This document shows positions 17,312 through 26,931 of a stretch of DNA of 64,000 nt, in pieces. The position numbers and the translations under genes were made by a program. Origin of the DNA: Caproiciproducens sp. CPB-2 (GTDB lineage: Bacteria; Bacillota; Clostridia; Oscillospirales; Acutalibacteraceae); NCBI RefSeq assembly GCF_036287215.1, contig NZ_CP142860.1, positions 682,001-746,000 on the forward strand, read 5' to 3'. The notes under the pieces were generated by a model. It saw nothing but the letters and a program-made list of their open reading frames with translations, was not told where the DNA came from and did no database searches. Position 1 is the stretch's first letter. Every line of letters starts with the position of its first letter.

Positions 17312-18289
17312 TTGGATACCATTGTATTGTCGCACGCACTTTATCAACCCGGCATGGATGCCCTTGCCGGAAAAGCGAACCTGATTATCCCCGATAACGG
17401 AAACAGTGACGAAATCATCGAACAGCTGAAACAGGCGGACGCTTATATTTTAAGGATCGGGAAGATCGACCGGAAAGCGATCGGGGCCTGCCCGAAGCTG
17501 AAGGTGATTACCCGCCCGGGAGTGGGGGTGGATTCCGTGGATGTTGCCGCGGCTACCGAGCATGGGATTCCCGTTGTCATTTGTCCGGCCGCGAATTCCC
17601 ATGCGGTGGCGGAGCATACGCTGGCTCTCGTTTTTGCCCTCAGCAAAAATCTGCTCGAAAGCGTGGAAGAAACACGGAAAGGAAATTTCTCGATACGCAG
17701 TAAATACGCCGCGGTAGAGCTGGCCGGAAAGACCATAACGGTTTTAGGCTTCGGAAACATCGGCCGGGAAGCTGCCCGGCTGTGCAGCGCGGTCGGGATG
17801 AAGGTCTGCGTCTATGACCCGTACATCAAAAAGGAAGATGTGGCCGCGCTGAATTATTCTTACTCTGACGATATGCTTGAGGCGGTCGGACAGGGTGATT
17901 TCGTATCCATCCATATGCCGTCCCTGCCCGCCACACGCGGAATGTTCGCCCGGAAACAGTTTGCGGCGATGAAAAAGACCGCGTTTTTCCTGAACTGCGC
18001 GCGGGGAGACATCGTCAACGAGCCGGATATGATCGAGGCTCTGACGAATCATGAGATAGCCGGAGCCGGACTGGATGTGTTGGCGGACGAACCAATGAAG
18101 CCTGACCACCCGCTCATGCAGCTGCCCAACGTGATTCTTACACCGCATATGGCGGCACAGACGCAGGAAACGACGGAAAAAACAGTTTTGATGGCTGTGG
18201 AAGGGACGCTGGCTGTTCTGAGAGGGGAAAAGTGGCCAAACGTATGCAACCCTGAAGTCTACCGGCACCCGAAATGGCAAAATGCCTGA
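17312..18289 (+). CDS. D-isomer-specific 2-hydroxyacid dehydrogenase (SerA/GhrB-like)
   Basis: The 325-residue protein has the Rossmann fingerprint VLGFGNIGREAARL, the catalytic Arg in LNCARGDIVNE and the Glu/His pair (DEPMKPDHPL, ILTPHMAAQT). The length fits hydroxypyruvate/glyoxylate reductases or short PGDH forms without an ACT domain. It starts with TTG at 17312, 11 bases after AAGGAG. Likely reduces a 2-keto acid arising in the pathway. Exact substrate unknown. Confidence 0.85.
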   Translation: MDTIVLSHALYQPGMDALAGKANLIIPDNGNSDEIIEQLKQADAYILRIGKIDRKAIGACPKLKVITRPGVGVDSVDVAAATEHGIPVVICPAANSHAVAEHTLALVFALSKNLLESVEETRKGNFSIRSKYAAVELAGKTITVLGFGNIGREAARLCSAVGMKVCVYDPYIKKEDVAALNYSYSDDMLEAVGQGDFVSIHMPSLPATRGMFARKQFAAMKKTAFFLNCARGDIVNEPDMIEALTNHEIAGAGLDVLADEPMKPDHPLMQLPNVILTPHMAAQTQETTEKTVLMAVEGTLAVLRGEKWPNVCNPEVYRHPKWQNA

Positions 18290-18325
18290 GAAAGAAACCC
18301 GAAGTCTTCTGTAAAAGAGGTGAAT

Positions 18326-18787
18326 ATGATGACCCTGTCAAAACGCATATTCTTCGTTGCCTTTAATGTTTTCTGCATTGTTTATACGATCCTGTGCATG
18401 CAGCTTGAGGTGGGCGATTTTTCCACTCCGGGCCCGGGCTTCGTCCCCGTTTTTCTGGGGGTGGTCGGTACGGTTCTGTCGTCCTGTCTGACCGTACAGG
18501 CTTTCCGGCAGAAGCTGGAAAAGAAGGAAGGGAACGGCGAGGATAAGACCAGCCTGATCCGGCTGGGACTTTATGTGCTTGTCTGCTTTGCGTTCCTGCC
18601 CATGTTCGATTTTCTCGGTTCACTGATTTCCGTTTTTGTTTTGGTCCTGCTGTTGTCCAAAATATCAGGACTTAAACAGTGGTGGAAATCCACTGTTTTG
18701 GGCCTGATCACATCCGTTTTCTTTTACTGTCTGTTTGCAATGGTGCTGCAGGTACCGCTGCCGCAGGGATTGATTAGTTTCATTTAA
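18326..18787 (+). CDS. tctB: Tripartite tricarboxylate transporter, small membrane subunit TctB
   Basis: About 153 residues with four hydrophobic segments, the expected topology of the TctB/DUF1468 subunit, and the GPGFVPVFLG segment common in the family. Three candidate starts (GTG 18320, ATG 18326, ATG 18329) follow AAAGAGG; I chose 18326. It is followed by tctA and tctC in the usual order. Confidence 0.85.
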   Translation: MMTLSKRIFFVAFNVFCIVYTILCMQLEVGDFSTPGPGFVPVFLGVVGTVLSSCLTVQAFRQKLEKKEGNGEDKTSLIRLGLYVLVCFAFLPMFDFLGSLISVFVLVLLLSKISGLKQWWKSTVLGLITSVFFYCLFAMVLQVPLPQGLISFI

Positions 18788-18826
18788 ATATGGCTCAAGA
18801 GCTTTTATGGAGAAGAGTTGATAAAT

Positions 18827-20332
18827 ATGGATATATTGAACCAATTAGGTACCGGATTTATGTCGGCGCTTACGCTTCAGAACCTGATCGCCTGTTTTGC
18901 CGGCGTGTTTGTGGGAACCGTCGTCGGGGTATTGCCGGGAATCGGCCCTGTCGGGGCGACGGCGCTTCTGCTGCCGTTTAGCTTCGGGCTGGATACCAGT
19001 ACGAGCCTGATCCTGCTTTCGGGAATCTTTTACGGCTCTATGTACGGCGGTTCCACCACTTCTATTCTGCTGAACGTACCGGGGGAATCCGCCTCAATGG
19101 TTACGGCGATTGACGGACATGAAATGGCAAAGAAAGGACGCGCGGGAGCCGCCCTTGCCGTTTCTGCCATCGGTTCGTTCATTGCGGGCACGGTGGGGGT
19201 TGTCCTGCTGATGATCTTTGCGCCGCCGCTTGGAAATTTTGCCCTATCCTTCGGCCCTCAGGAATATCTCTCGATTTCCGTACTCGGAATGCTCCTGCTC
19301 AGCAATCTGACCGGAGGGTCGTTTCTGGTTTCCCTTGGAATGTTTATTCTGGGCATGATAATCACGACGATCGGAATCGACCCGATATCCGGAATCAACC
19401 GTCTGTCCTTCGATATCCTGGATCTATCCAAAGGAATTGAGATGCTTCCGGTCATTATGGGCCTTTTCGGTATGGCGGAAGTGTTCTCTGTCGCGGTAGA
19501 ACCCTACAAGGTCGGGGAACTCATCAAGGTAAAATTCAGGGATCTGTACCCCACGAAAAAAGAACTGAAACGGTCGGTCGTTCCCATTCTGCGCGGCACC
19601 GCGATCGGTTTCCCGATCGGTCTGATACCCGGCCCCGCCGCGGTTATTTCGTCGCTGGTTTCCTATAAGATGGAGAAAAACTTCTCCAAGCATAAGGAGG
19701 AATTCGGACACGGAGCGATTGAAGGCGTAGCAGGTCCCGAATCCGCCAACAACGCTGCCGCTTCCGGCACGATGATCCCCCTGCTGGCGCTCGGAATTCC
19801 GTTCGCGCCCGCTACGGCTGTTCTGCTCAGCGGCTTTATGCTGCAGGGTGTGGCGCCCGGACCCACGTTCATCAGCGGGCACGCCGACCTGTTCTGGCTG
19901 ATTGTAGCCAGCATGTATATCGGCAATGTTATGCTCCTGATCCTGAACCTCCCCCTGGTCGGAGTGTTCGCGTCTCTCACCAAGGTCAGACCGGAGGTTC
20001 TGATGCCGATTGTTGTCGCCGTCATGATGATTGGTACATACAGCGTAAACAACAGTACCTTTGATCTCCTGATTCTGATGATTTTCGGTGTGATCGGCTA
20101 CATTCTGAAGATTGTGAATATCTCACCGGCTCCCATTATTGTTGGGTTTGTTCTTGGCAACGTATTTGAAAAGGGCCTGCGCCAGTCGCTGCTGGTTGCG
20201 AGCGGCGACTTTGCTTCTCTCTTTATGCGGCCGATCGCCGGCGCCATGTATCTGGTTTGCCTGGCTGTGCTGATCTGGGTCGTTGTCGGACAGGTGAAAA
20301 AGAAATATAAGGTTTCTATTTCTGAGGACTGA
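18827..20332 (+). CDS. tctA: Tripartite tricarboxylate transporter, large permease TctA
   Basis: The 501-residue membrane protein has the TctA signatures [18 protein letters not shown] and the second pseudo-repeat [16 protein letters not shown], plus about eleven hydrophobic segments. It forms the translocation pathway for carboxylates delivered by the lipoprotein TctC and driven by ion gradients. The ATG at 18827 is preferred over the TTG at 18818 because GGAGAAG sits too close to the latter. The carboxylate is presumably the acid sugar degraded by the operon. Confidence 0.93.
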   Translation: MDILNQLGTGFMSALTLQNLIACFAGVFVGTVVGVLPGIGPVGATALLLPFSFGLDTSTSLILLSGIFYGSMYGGSTTSILLNVPGESASMVTAIDGHEMAKKGRAGAALAVSAIGSFIAGTVGVVLLMIFAPPLGNFALSFGPQEYLSISVLGMLLLSNLTGGSFLVSLGMFILGMIITTIGIDPISGINRLSFDILDLSKGIEMLPVIMGLFGMAEVFSVAVEPYKVGELIKVKFRDLYPTKKELKRSVVPILRGTAIGFPIGLIPGPAAVISSLVSYKMEKNFSKHKEEFGHGAIEGVAGPESANNAAASGTMIPLLALGIPFAPATAVLLSGFMLQGVAPGPTFISGHADLFWLIVASMYIGNVMLLILNLPLVGVFASLTKVRPEVLMPIVVAVMMIGTYSVNNSTFDLLILMIFGVIGYILKIVNISPAPIIVGFVLGNVFEKGLRQSLLVASGDFASLFMRPIAGAMYLVCLAVLIWVVVGQVKKKYKVSISED

Positions 20333-20381
20333 TCCGGCCCGTCGTTCATAAGGCGATGTATTCGGGCGTATGAGGCGGAAA

Positions 20382-20396
20382 GGCCGTCTTACGGCC
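20382..20396 (+). other. Intercistronic stem-loop between tctA and tctC
   Basis: GGCCGT-CTT-ACGGCC forms a perfect 6-pair hairpin without a T-run. Hairpins at this spot often protect the upstream mRNA end or set the ratio of binding protein to permease. Confidence 0.5.
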
Positions 20397-20431
20397 GGAT
20401 TTCATAGTAAAAGATTAGGGAGGAATTGAAA

Positions 20432-21487
20432 ATGTTATCTATTAAAAAGACAGTCTGTGGCTTGCTTGCGGTCGCTCTGATGACGGCTCCGCTTTTAGGC
20501 GGCTGCCAGAGCCAGCCCAAATCCCAGTCCGGCGGCGGGGCGAACAGCACCGCGGCGGATTCCAAAACGACAGCAAACAGCGATTACCCGAAAAAGACGA
20601 TTACCCTTATCAACCAGTTCGCGGCGGGCGGCTCGTCGGATGTTCTCGGCCGTGCGCTTGCCTCTGTGGTGAATAAGTATATCGGAGCGACCGTAATGGT
20701 GGAAAACAGGCCGGGCGGAAGCGGCACGATCGGGACGGATTATGTTCTGAAATCCAAGCCGGACGGATATACTCTGCTGATCACCTCTTCCGGCAACTTT
20801 ACCACGACTCCCATCGTGCAGGGAGCCCCTTATGATCCGGTCAAGGATGTAAAACATATTATCGGCATCGAATCTCTTCCTATGGCGATAGTCGTGAATG
20901 CGGATTCCCAGTGGAAGACCCTTGAGGACCTGGTGAATTACTGCAAGGAAAATCCCGGAAAGCTGAAAGCCGGAGCAGGCGTGCCCGGCGGAACCAATCA
21001 TATGGCATGGCAGAGATTTACCAAAACGGCGGGAATTAAAACCAATGAAATCCCGTTCGGCGGCGGTACCTCCGAAGCGACGACTTCACTGCTTGGCAAT
21101 CACATCGACGTCAGCGTGCTTCATCCCACGGAAATCAGCGAGCAGCTCAAAGGCGGAAAACTGCGCATGCTGGCGGTTTTCAGCGATGAAAAGCTTGTTG
21201 ATTATCCGGATGTTCCGACTGCCAAGGAATGCGGCTACGAAGTGGTTGTACAGGTTAACAAAGGAATCAGCGGACCTGCCGGCCTGCCGGACGACGTTGT
21301 TCAGAAAATTCACGACGCTTTTAAACAGACCATGGAGGACCCCGAATTTATTAAGATCGTACAGAAGACGGGCGATTACAATTATCTGAAGTATGAAACC
21401 GGCGATGAGCTGAAAACTGATCTGGACAAAATGCGCGATGATTTCTCTCCCCTGCTGAAGGAACTCGGACTGGAGAAGAAAAAATAA
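20432..21487 (+). CDS. tctC: Tripartite tricarboxylate transporter, solute-binding lipoprotein TctC
   Basis: A 351-residue TctC/Bug family receptor with lipobox LLGGC (Cys25), a Gly/Ser linker, and the family motifs FAAGGSSDVLGR, VENRPGGSGTIG and KPDGYTLL. It captures a carboxylate outside the membrane and delivers it to TctAB. Start ATG 20432 follows GGGAGGAATTG. Last gene of the operon; no T-rich terminator follows, only a small hairpin (TCTGCCG/CGGCAGA, 21541-21563). Confidence 0.92.
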   Translation: MLSIKKTVCGLLAVALMTAPLLGGCQSQPKSQSGGGANSTAADSKTTANSDYPKKTITLINQFAAGGSSDVLGRALASVVNKYIGATVMVENRPGGSGTIGTDYVLKSKPDGYTLLITSSGNFTTTPIVQGAPYDPVKDVKHIIGIESLPMAIVVNADSQWKTLEDLVNYCKENPGKLKAGAGVPGGTNHMAWQRFTKTAGIKTNEIPFGGGTSEATTSLLGNHIDVSVLHPTEISEQLKGGKLRMLAVFSDEKLVDYPDVPTAKECGYEVVVQVNKGISGPAGLPDDVVQKIHDAFKQTMEDPEFIKIVQKTGDYNYLKYETGDELKTDLDKMRDDFSPLLKELGLEKKK

Positions 21488-21668
21488 ACAGCACTGACTG
21501 CACACGGTTACAAATGTTATGAAAGGCCTGTCCTCTTGGATCTGCCGCCGGAAGATCGGCAGACTTCCACTCAGCTGCAGCAGCGGAGGAGGAAACGGAG
21601 GGCGGGCTTTGCTTTGTAAAAACAGATGGAGAAATTTACGCCTGCGAACGGGGAGGAGCAAAACGGTT

Positions 21669-24410
21669 ATGGCAGAAAAATTGTGGTACAGCGAAAGTAT
21701 CCAGGAAACCTGCAAGGTACTTCATACGGACAAGGAGAATGGGCTCCGTACCGAACAGGTCGGGTCGCTGCGGGAAAAATACGGTCCCAATGAGCTGGCT
21801 CAGAAATCGGGAACGACAATCTTTGAAATGCTTCTGGAACAGTTCAAGGATTACCTTGTGATCATCCTGATCATCGCGAGCATCGTTTCGATCGCGGTCG
21901 GGGAGACCACGGATTCGATTGTAATCATCGGGATCGTGATTGTAAACGCGTGTCTCGGCGTATTTCAGGAGTACAGGGCAGGAAAGGCGCTGGAGGCACT
22001 CAAGAAAATGTCGGCACCAAACGCAAAGGTGATCCGGGGAGGATGCTTGAAAACGGTCCCCGCACAGGAACTGGTTCCGGGCGATCTGGTCGTCCTGGAG
22101 ACGGGCGATTACATACCGGCGGACGTGAGGATCACGGAATCCGTGAACCTGAAGGCGGACGAGTCCGCGCTCACGGGGGAATCCGTACCGGTGGATAAGG
22201 ACGCTTCAGCTCTTCTGGAGGGAGAGGTCGCTCTGGGAGACCAGGTGAACTGCGGGTTTATGAGCACTATCGTGACATACGGCCGCGGGAAGGGCGTTGT
22301 GACGGCCACGGGCATGAACACCGTGATCGGCGGGATCGCCGGAATGATCCAGGACGCGGAGGAGGAAGCCACTCCGCTGCAGAAAAAGCTTGCGCAGATG
22401 GGAAAGTTTCTCGGAACGGGATGCCTGGCTATCTGTGCGCTGGTTTTTGTAATGGGATTGCTGCGCGGAGAACAGCTTCTGAGCATGTTCATGACAGCGG
22501 TGAGCCTTGCGGTCGCGGCGATCCCGGAGGGGCTGCCGGCGGTGGTGACAATCGTGCTGGCGCTGGGGATGCAGCGGATGGTGAAGCATCACGCGATCAT
22601 GAAAAAGCTTCACGCGGTGGAGACGCTGGGCAGCACGACGGTGATCTGTTCGGACAAGACGGGTACGCTGACGCAGAATCAGATGACCATCGTCAAGATG
22701 TTCGTCCCGGGCGCGGAGATTGACGTTACCGGCGAGGGTTATACGCCCCAGGGCGGATTCCTGATCGGAGAGCAGGAGATGGAGCTGTCCACGGAGCCGG
22801 CGGTCTCACGCTTACTGGAGATCGGGGTGCTGTGCAACGACGCCTCGCTGGAAAAAGAATGCTGCCCGGAGGAGAAGGACCAGTGGAAGATTCTCGGAGA
22901 TCCGACGGAGGGAGCGTTGGTCGTAGCGGCCGCGAAGGCCGGGAAAAATCGCGGGTCTATGAACACCGCGCACCCGCGCCTGCAGGAAATCCCGTTTGAC
23001 TCCGGTCGAAAGCTGATGACGACATTTCACCGGGACGGGGAAGGGCGCGTTGTCGCGTATACGAAGGGCGCGCCGGATATTCTGGTCGGCCTTTGCAGCC
23101 GTATCATGCGCCGTGATGGCCGGATCGAAGAGATGACCGGGGGGGACCGGAAGGCGATCTTGGACGAGAACCGCAGGCTGGCGCGGAGTGCGCTGCGGGT
23201 GTTGGGCATGTCCTTTAAGCCGATGGAGAAAATCCCTGATCATCCAACGCCTCAGGCAGATGAAAGGGACATGGTCTTTACCGGGCTGGTCGGTATGATC
23301 GATCCGCCGAGGGTGGAAGCGATTCAGGCGATCAAGGTCTGCAAGTCGGCCGGCATCCGCGCTGTGATGATTACCGGGGACTACCGGGACACGGCCGCGG
23401 CGGTGGCGAAAAAGCTGGGGATCGTTGCATCCGACGACCAGGTTCTCACCGGGGCGGAGCTGAGCGGGATGGACGACATCGAGTTAAAGGAAGCGGTGAA
23501 GACGGTCGGAGTATTTGCCCGCGTTTCCCCGGAGCATAAGGTCCGTATTGTACAGGCGGTACGGGACAATGGCGGAATCGCAGCGATGACCGGGGACGGC
23601 GTGAACGATGCGCCGGCACTCAAGCGCGCCGATATCGGCATCGCGATGGGAATCACCGGAACGGACGTCGCCAAGGAGACCGCGGATATGATCCTGACGG
23701 ACGACAACTTCGCCAGCATCGTCAGCGCCGTGGAAGAGGGGCGTGTCATTTACAGCAACATCCGTAAATTCGTGTTTTTCCTGATGTCCTGTAATATCGG
23801 TGAAATCCTGATCGTGTTCCTTTCGATGCTGTTCCAGTGGCCGATTCCTCTTCTTCCGATTCATCTTTTATGGGTCAACCTTGTAACGGACGCTTTTCCC
23901 GCGCTGGCGCTCGGAACGGAAAAGAAAGAACCGGGAATCATGCAGGACCCGCCCCGGAATCCGGAGGAGCCGATTATCAACCGGAATATGATTATCAATA
24001 TTGTGGTGCAAAGTCTGGTTATGACTGCCGCGGTTCTCGGCTCCTTTTATTTCGGATGGCATTTCTACAATCTGGAAACCGGGCGGACCTATGCGTTTGT
24101 CACTATTACCACCTGCGAGCTGCTGCGTGCCTATACCTGCCGTTCGGAAAAATTCACCCTGCTCAAAATCGGGATTTTCAGCAACCGCTACATGAATCTG
24201 GCCACTATCGTTTCATTTGTACTGATGGCGGTTGTAATCTTGCTGCCCGGTCTGCGTACGGTGTTCAATGTGGTTCCTTTTAACTGGCAGGATTGGGATT
24301 TTGTCATCCTGGTGGCGTTTCTTCCCGTAGTGTTTGGAGAACTTACGAAAGCAGTAAAGAGCAGGGGCAAAAAAACCGCAGTGGAAAGCTTATCCTCTTG
24401 CCAGCGCTAA
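21669..24410 (+). CDS. Calcium-type P-type ATPase (P2A/PMCA-SERCA-like)
   Basis: The 913-residue cation pump shows the actuator TGES loop (ALTGESVPV), the membrane PEGLP motif (~285) that carries a Ca2+ ligand, the phosphorylation site DKTGTLT (Asp at ~329) and the hinge TGDGVNDAPALKRAD (~640). About ten membrane segments are expected, with the LLWVNLVTDAFPALALG signature of P2A ATPases near the C-terminus. It probably exports Ca2+ (or Mn2+). The start ATG 21669 follows GGGGAGGAG; the frame is open upstream but that part is low-complexity basic sequence. No obvious functional link to the neighbours. Confidence 0.92.
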   Translation: MAEKLWYSESIQETCKVLHTDKENGLRTEQVGSLREKYGPNELAQKSGTTIFEMLLEQFKDYLVIILIIASIVSIAVGETTDSIVIIGIVIVNACLGVFQEYRAGKALEALKKMSAPNAKVIRGGCLKTVPAQELVPGDLVVLETGDYIPADVRITESVNLKADESALTGESVPVDKDASALLEGEVALGDQVNCGFMSTIVTYGRGKGVVTATGMNTVIGGIAGMIQDAEEEATPLQKKLAQMGKFLGTGCLAICALVFVMGLLRGEQLLSMFMTAVSLAVAAIPEGLPAVVTIVLALGMQRMVKHHAIMKKLHAVETLGSTTVICSDKTGTLTQNQMTIVKMFVPGAEIDVTGEGYTPQGGFLIGEQEMELSTEPAVSRLLEIGVLCNDASLEKECCPEEKDQWKILGDPTEGALVVAAAKAGKNRGSMNTAHPRLQEIPFDSGRKLMTTFHRDGEGRVVAYTKGAPDILVGLCSRIMRRDGRIEEMTGGDRKAILDENRRLARSALRVLGMSFKPMEKIPDHPTPQADERDMVFTGLVGMIDPPRVEAIQAIKVCKSAGIRAVMITGDYRDTAAAVAKKLGIVASDDQVLTGAELSGMDDIELKEAVKTVGVFARVSPEHKVRIVQAVRDNGGIAAMTGDGVNDAPALKRADIGIAMGITGTDVAKETADMILTDDNFASIVSAVEEGRVIYSNIRKFVFFLMSCNIGEILIVFLSMLFQWPIPLLPIHLLWVNLVTDAFPALALGTEKKEPGIMQDPPRNPEEPIINRNMIINIVVQSLVMTAAVLGSFYFGWHFYNLETGRTYAFVTITTCELLRAYTCRSEKFTLLKIGIFSNRYMNLATIVSFVLMAVVILLPGLRTVFNVVPFNWQDWDFVILVAFLPVVFGELTKAVKSRGKKTAVESLSSCQR

Positions 24411-24566
24411 ATCAGATCCATAAGAAGAAATTTGAATTTAGACGATTGAACATATTGGGTACAGGCCGGCTCTGCGTTTGCTATGGTAATCTCGGCATGC
24501 GCCTGCGAAACTGTCAGGGAGAACGGAAAGCAAAGGGTTCTTGCATCGTCAGGGAACAGACTAACT

Positions 24567-24613
24567 GATAAAGGATCGGCAGGGAGAGAAATCCTCCCTG
24601 CCGATCCTTTATC
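24567..24613 (+). terminator. Perfect 20-bp inverted repeat terminator after the P-type ATPase gene
   Basis: GATAAAGGATCGGCAGGGAG (24567-24586) is matched exactly by its reverse complement at 24594-24613, with a 7-base loop. The arms end in AAA/TTT, so it can work as a bidirectional terminator. Confidence 0.8.
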
Positions 24614-24785
24614 CTGCTCCCGTTTGTTTCCAAGTCCTTTACAAGAGTCTGATGATCATGTTGACTGATCCACTGTTCAAAATATTAGAAATTCCATAAA
24701 ATATCGAAAAAATAATATTAAATTAAAAAAATATCAAATAATTTATAATATTCGACAATAAATTAAAATATATTGAAATAATATA
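24614..24785. other. AT-rich upstream region of the ABC transporter operon
   Basis: No gene seen. From about 24680 to 24800 the sequence is nearly all A and T, in sharp contrast to its surroundings, and probably acts as an UP-element or curved promoter region for the promoter at 24786. Confidence 0.4.
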
Positions 24786-24818
24786 TTGACATTACATATA
24801 ATTACGATATAATATAAT
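24786..24818 (+). promoter_or_regulatory. Sigma-A promoter of the ABC transporter operon
   Basis: TTGACA at 24786-24791, a 16-base spacer and TATAAT at 24808-24813, with a second overlapping TATAAT at 24813-24818. A leader of about 190 bases separates it from the lipoprotein gene; no known riboswitch fold was recognised there. Confidence 0.8.
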
Positions 24819-24828
24819 CGAAAACGAT
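24817..24828 (+). promoter_or_regulatory. Candidate ROK-protein operator (copy 1)
   Basis: ATCGAAAACGAT, followed by AAATT, overlaps the -10/start region. A near-identical element, ATCGAAATCGAT followed by AAAATT, occurs at 30621-30632. The ROK regulator gene lies between the two transcription units. Confidence 0.55.
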
Positions 24829-25016
24829 AAATTAATGTGACAACAAGCACTGGATTTCAATAGAATGGCAGATAATTTGGGGAATTCTGTTGTTTGACCG
24901 GAGCCTGTTGAAACATAATAAAATCGGGAAGGAAGTGTGAATCGGGTTATCGGGATTTTGTTTGGAACATCGGGGCGTTTTAAGTTTCTCAACTAAAAAT
25001 CAAGGAGGAATTGTTA

Positions 25017-26111
25017 ATGAAAAGGATTGTTTCGGCGATTTTATCAACTGCATTGTTAATCAGCGTTTTTGCAGGATGTCAGGCGAATACCCCCGCTTCA
25101 GACGCAGGCACCGCTGCAAACGCAAGTGGAACGGCAACAGACGGAGCGGTGCTGAATGTTGGAATGATGCCGTTTACCGTAAACGTACCGGCGCAGTATG
25201 CTTACGAAAAAGGCTGGTTCAAGGATGCGGGGCTGAATGTAAAATTTGTTATGTTCCAGAATGGCACACCGATGAACGAGTCTCTCTCTGCAGGGCAGCT
25301 TGATATCGGCGTTGCGGGGACCGCGGCGGTGTTTTCCATGGCGAACGACATCAGTACGCTGGTTTATGAGTCGAATACGGCAGGTGGCATGGGACTTTAT
25401 GTAAGAAAGGACAGCCCGATCGCGAAGATAAAAGGACAGCTGCAGGGTAATCCGGACGTTTTAGGTTCCAAGGATACGATTAAGGGAATCAAAGTGCTCG
25501 GGTCTCTGGGAACCGTATCTCAGTATGTTACGATAAATTACGCGCAGAAATTCGGCCTTAAAGAGACGGATATCCAGCAGGTTTCCATGGAATTTGCGCA
25601 GGCCCTTCAGGCCTTCAAGACCGGCGAGGGCGACGCGATCTCCGTTCCTCCTCCGTTTTCCTTCCAGGCGGAAGCCGCCGGAGCAGTGAGGGCCATTTCG
25701 TTTGAACAAGCCTCCGGTATGAAAATGAAGGACGGCATTCTCGTACGGAAAAGCGTTCTCAAAGACAGAAAAGCGGATGTTGTGAAATTTATTCAGGTTT
25801 ACGAAAAAGCCTGCGAAGCACTTGCGAAGGACAAAGACGAAAGACATACCTTCTCCATGAAGTTCTTCAAAGATAACGGCCTGGTATATACGGACGAAAT
25901 GATGGATGATGAAATCTCCGTACGCGACTATATCACAAAGGAAGATTACGAGCAGTCCGGCTACACCTTGGGCGACAGCTACATGCTGCTGGCAAACTTC
26001 TTTGCCGAAGCAGGAAAAATTGAAAAAGACCTTCTTCCCAATGTTCCCAAAAACTTTGATGCGTCGGTTATTGAGGAAGCGTTTGGCGTAAAGATCAGCA
26101 CTGCGCAATAA
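25017..26111 (+). CDS. ABC transporter substrate-binding lipoprotein, sulfonate/taurine/NMT1-like
   Basis: A 364-residue lipoprotein with lipobox FAGC (Cys21). The mature part resembles SsuA/TauA/NMT1-type receptors: VGMMPFTVNVPAQYAYEKGWFKDAGLNV, NESLSAGQLDIGVAGTAA, then APPF-like VPPPFSFQAEAAG. This cluster binds alkanesulfonates, taurine, nitrate or pyrimidine precursors. The start ATG 25017 follows AAGGAGG. First gene of a five-gene transporter operon. Linkage to the kinase-less sugar locus downstream makes a sulfonated sugar a reasonable ligand, but this is inference. Confidence 0.85.
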   Translation: MKRIVSAILSTALLISVFAGCQANTPASDAGTAANASGTATDGAVLNVGMMPFTVNVPAQYAYEKGWFKDAGLNVKFVMFQNGTPMNESLSAGQLDIGVAGTAAVFSMANDISTLVYESNTAGGMGLYVRKDSPIAKIKGQLQGNPDVLGSKDTIKGIKVLGSLGTVSQYVTINYAQKFGLKETDIQQVSMEFAQALQAFKTGEGDAISVPPPFSFQAEAAGAVRAISFEQASGMKMKDGILVRKSVLKDRKADVVKFIQVYEKACEALAKDKDERHTFSMKFFKDNGLVYTDEMMDDEISVRDYITKEDYEQSGYTLGDSYMLLANFFAEAGKIEKDLLPNVPKNFDASVIEEAFGVKISTAQ

Positions 26112-26145
26112 GCGTATTCTAACGGATAAAGAAACGAGGTGCAAA

Positions 26146-26931
26146 ATGAAAAACAAGAAGAACGGAGCCAAATACCTGCTGCTATCTGTGTTATCCGTAG
26201 TTATCGTTATATTCGTGTGGTATCTTGTCACAGATATATTAAAAATGTTTCCCTCTTCTATTTTTCCAAGTCCGCTTAAGGTTGTCAGAACCTTCTTTAT
26301 TAAAATGTATGATGTTAACCCTGACGGCGCCACACTGCCGCAGCATATCGGAGCAAGTCTTCAGGTTGCCCTGCTGGGCTACTTTCTCGGGCTTTTGATC
26401 GGCATTCCGTTAGGCATACTGATGGGATGGAGCGAAAAGATCGACATGTTTTTCCGTCCCCTGTTCGACCTGCTGAGACCTGTTCCCGGTATCGCCTGGA
26501 TCCCTCTCATGATCATCTTTCTCGGGATCGGGATTGCCTCCAAGGCCGCGGTCATTTTCCTTTCCGCTTTGGTTCCGTGTATTGTGAACGCTTATTCGGG
26601 AATCAAACGGACAAGAGCAGTTCATCTGTGGGTCGGGCAGACGTTCGGCGCCTCCAACATGCAGCTGCTTTTTAAGATCGCGGTCCCTACGGCGATGCCC
26701 ATGGTCATGACGGCGTGCAGAGTTGCGCTTGGTTCCGCATGGACCGCGCTGGTCGCCGCAGAACTGCTTGCGTCTACAAAAGGGCTCGGATTTATGATTC
26801 AGCAGTGCAGAGGGTTATCCCGCCCGGACGTTATTATCGTCGGTATGATCTCCATCGGCGCGATCGGTGCCCTGCTTGGGCAGCTGCTTTCCGTGATTGA
26901 AAAGATCGTGCTGAAAGGAGGAGAACAGTAA
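26146..26931 (+). CDS. ABC transporter permease 1 (SsuC/TauC-like)
   Basis: A 261-residue BPD_transp_1 permease with about six membrane segments and an EAA-type cytoplasmic loop (RAVHLWVGQTFGASNMQLLFKI). The N-terminal SIFPSPLKVVRTFF segment is usual in the nitrate/sulfonate group. Its stop overlaps the next start (TAATG). It is paired with a second, non-identical permease, so the channel is likely a heterodimer. Confidence 0.9.
   Translation: MKNKKNGAKYLLLSVLSVVIVIFVWYLVTDILKMFPSSIFPSPLKVVRTFFIKMYDVNPDGATLPQHIGASLQVALLGYFLGLLIGIPLGILMGWSEKIDMFFRPLFDLLRPVPGIAWIPLMIIFLGIGIASKAAVIFLSALVPCIVNAYSGIKRTRAVHLWVGQTFGASNMQLLFKIAVPTAMPMVMTACRVALGSAWTALVAAELLASTKGLGFMIQQCRGLSRPDVIIVGMISIGAIGALLGQLLSVIEKIVLKGGEQ

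Noticed and set aside
24840..25010. Riboswitch in the long leader of the sulfonate-type ABC operon
   Set aside because: No known aptamer core or terminator/antiterminator pair could be drawn from the sequence.
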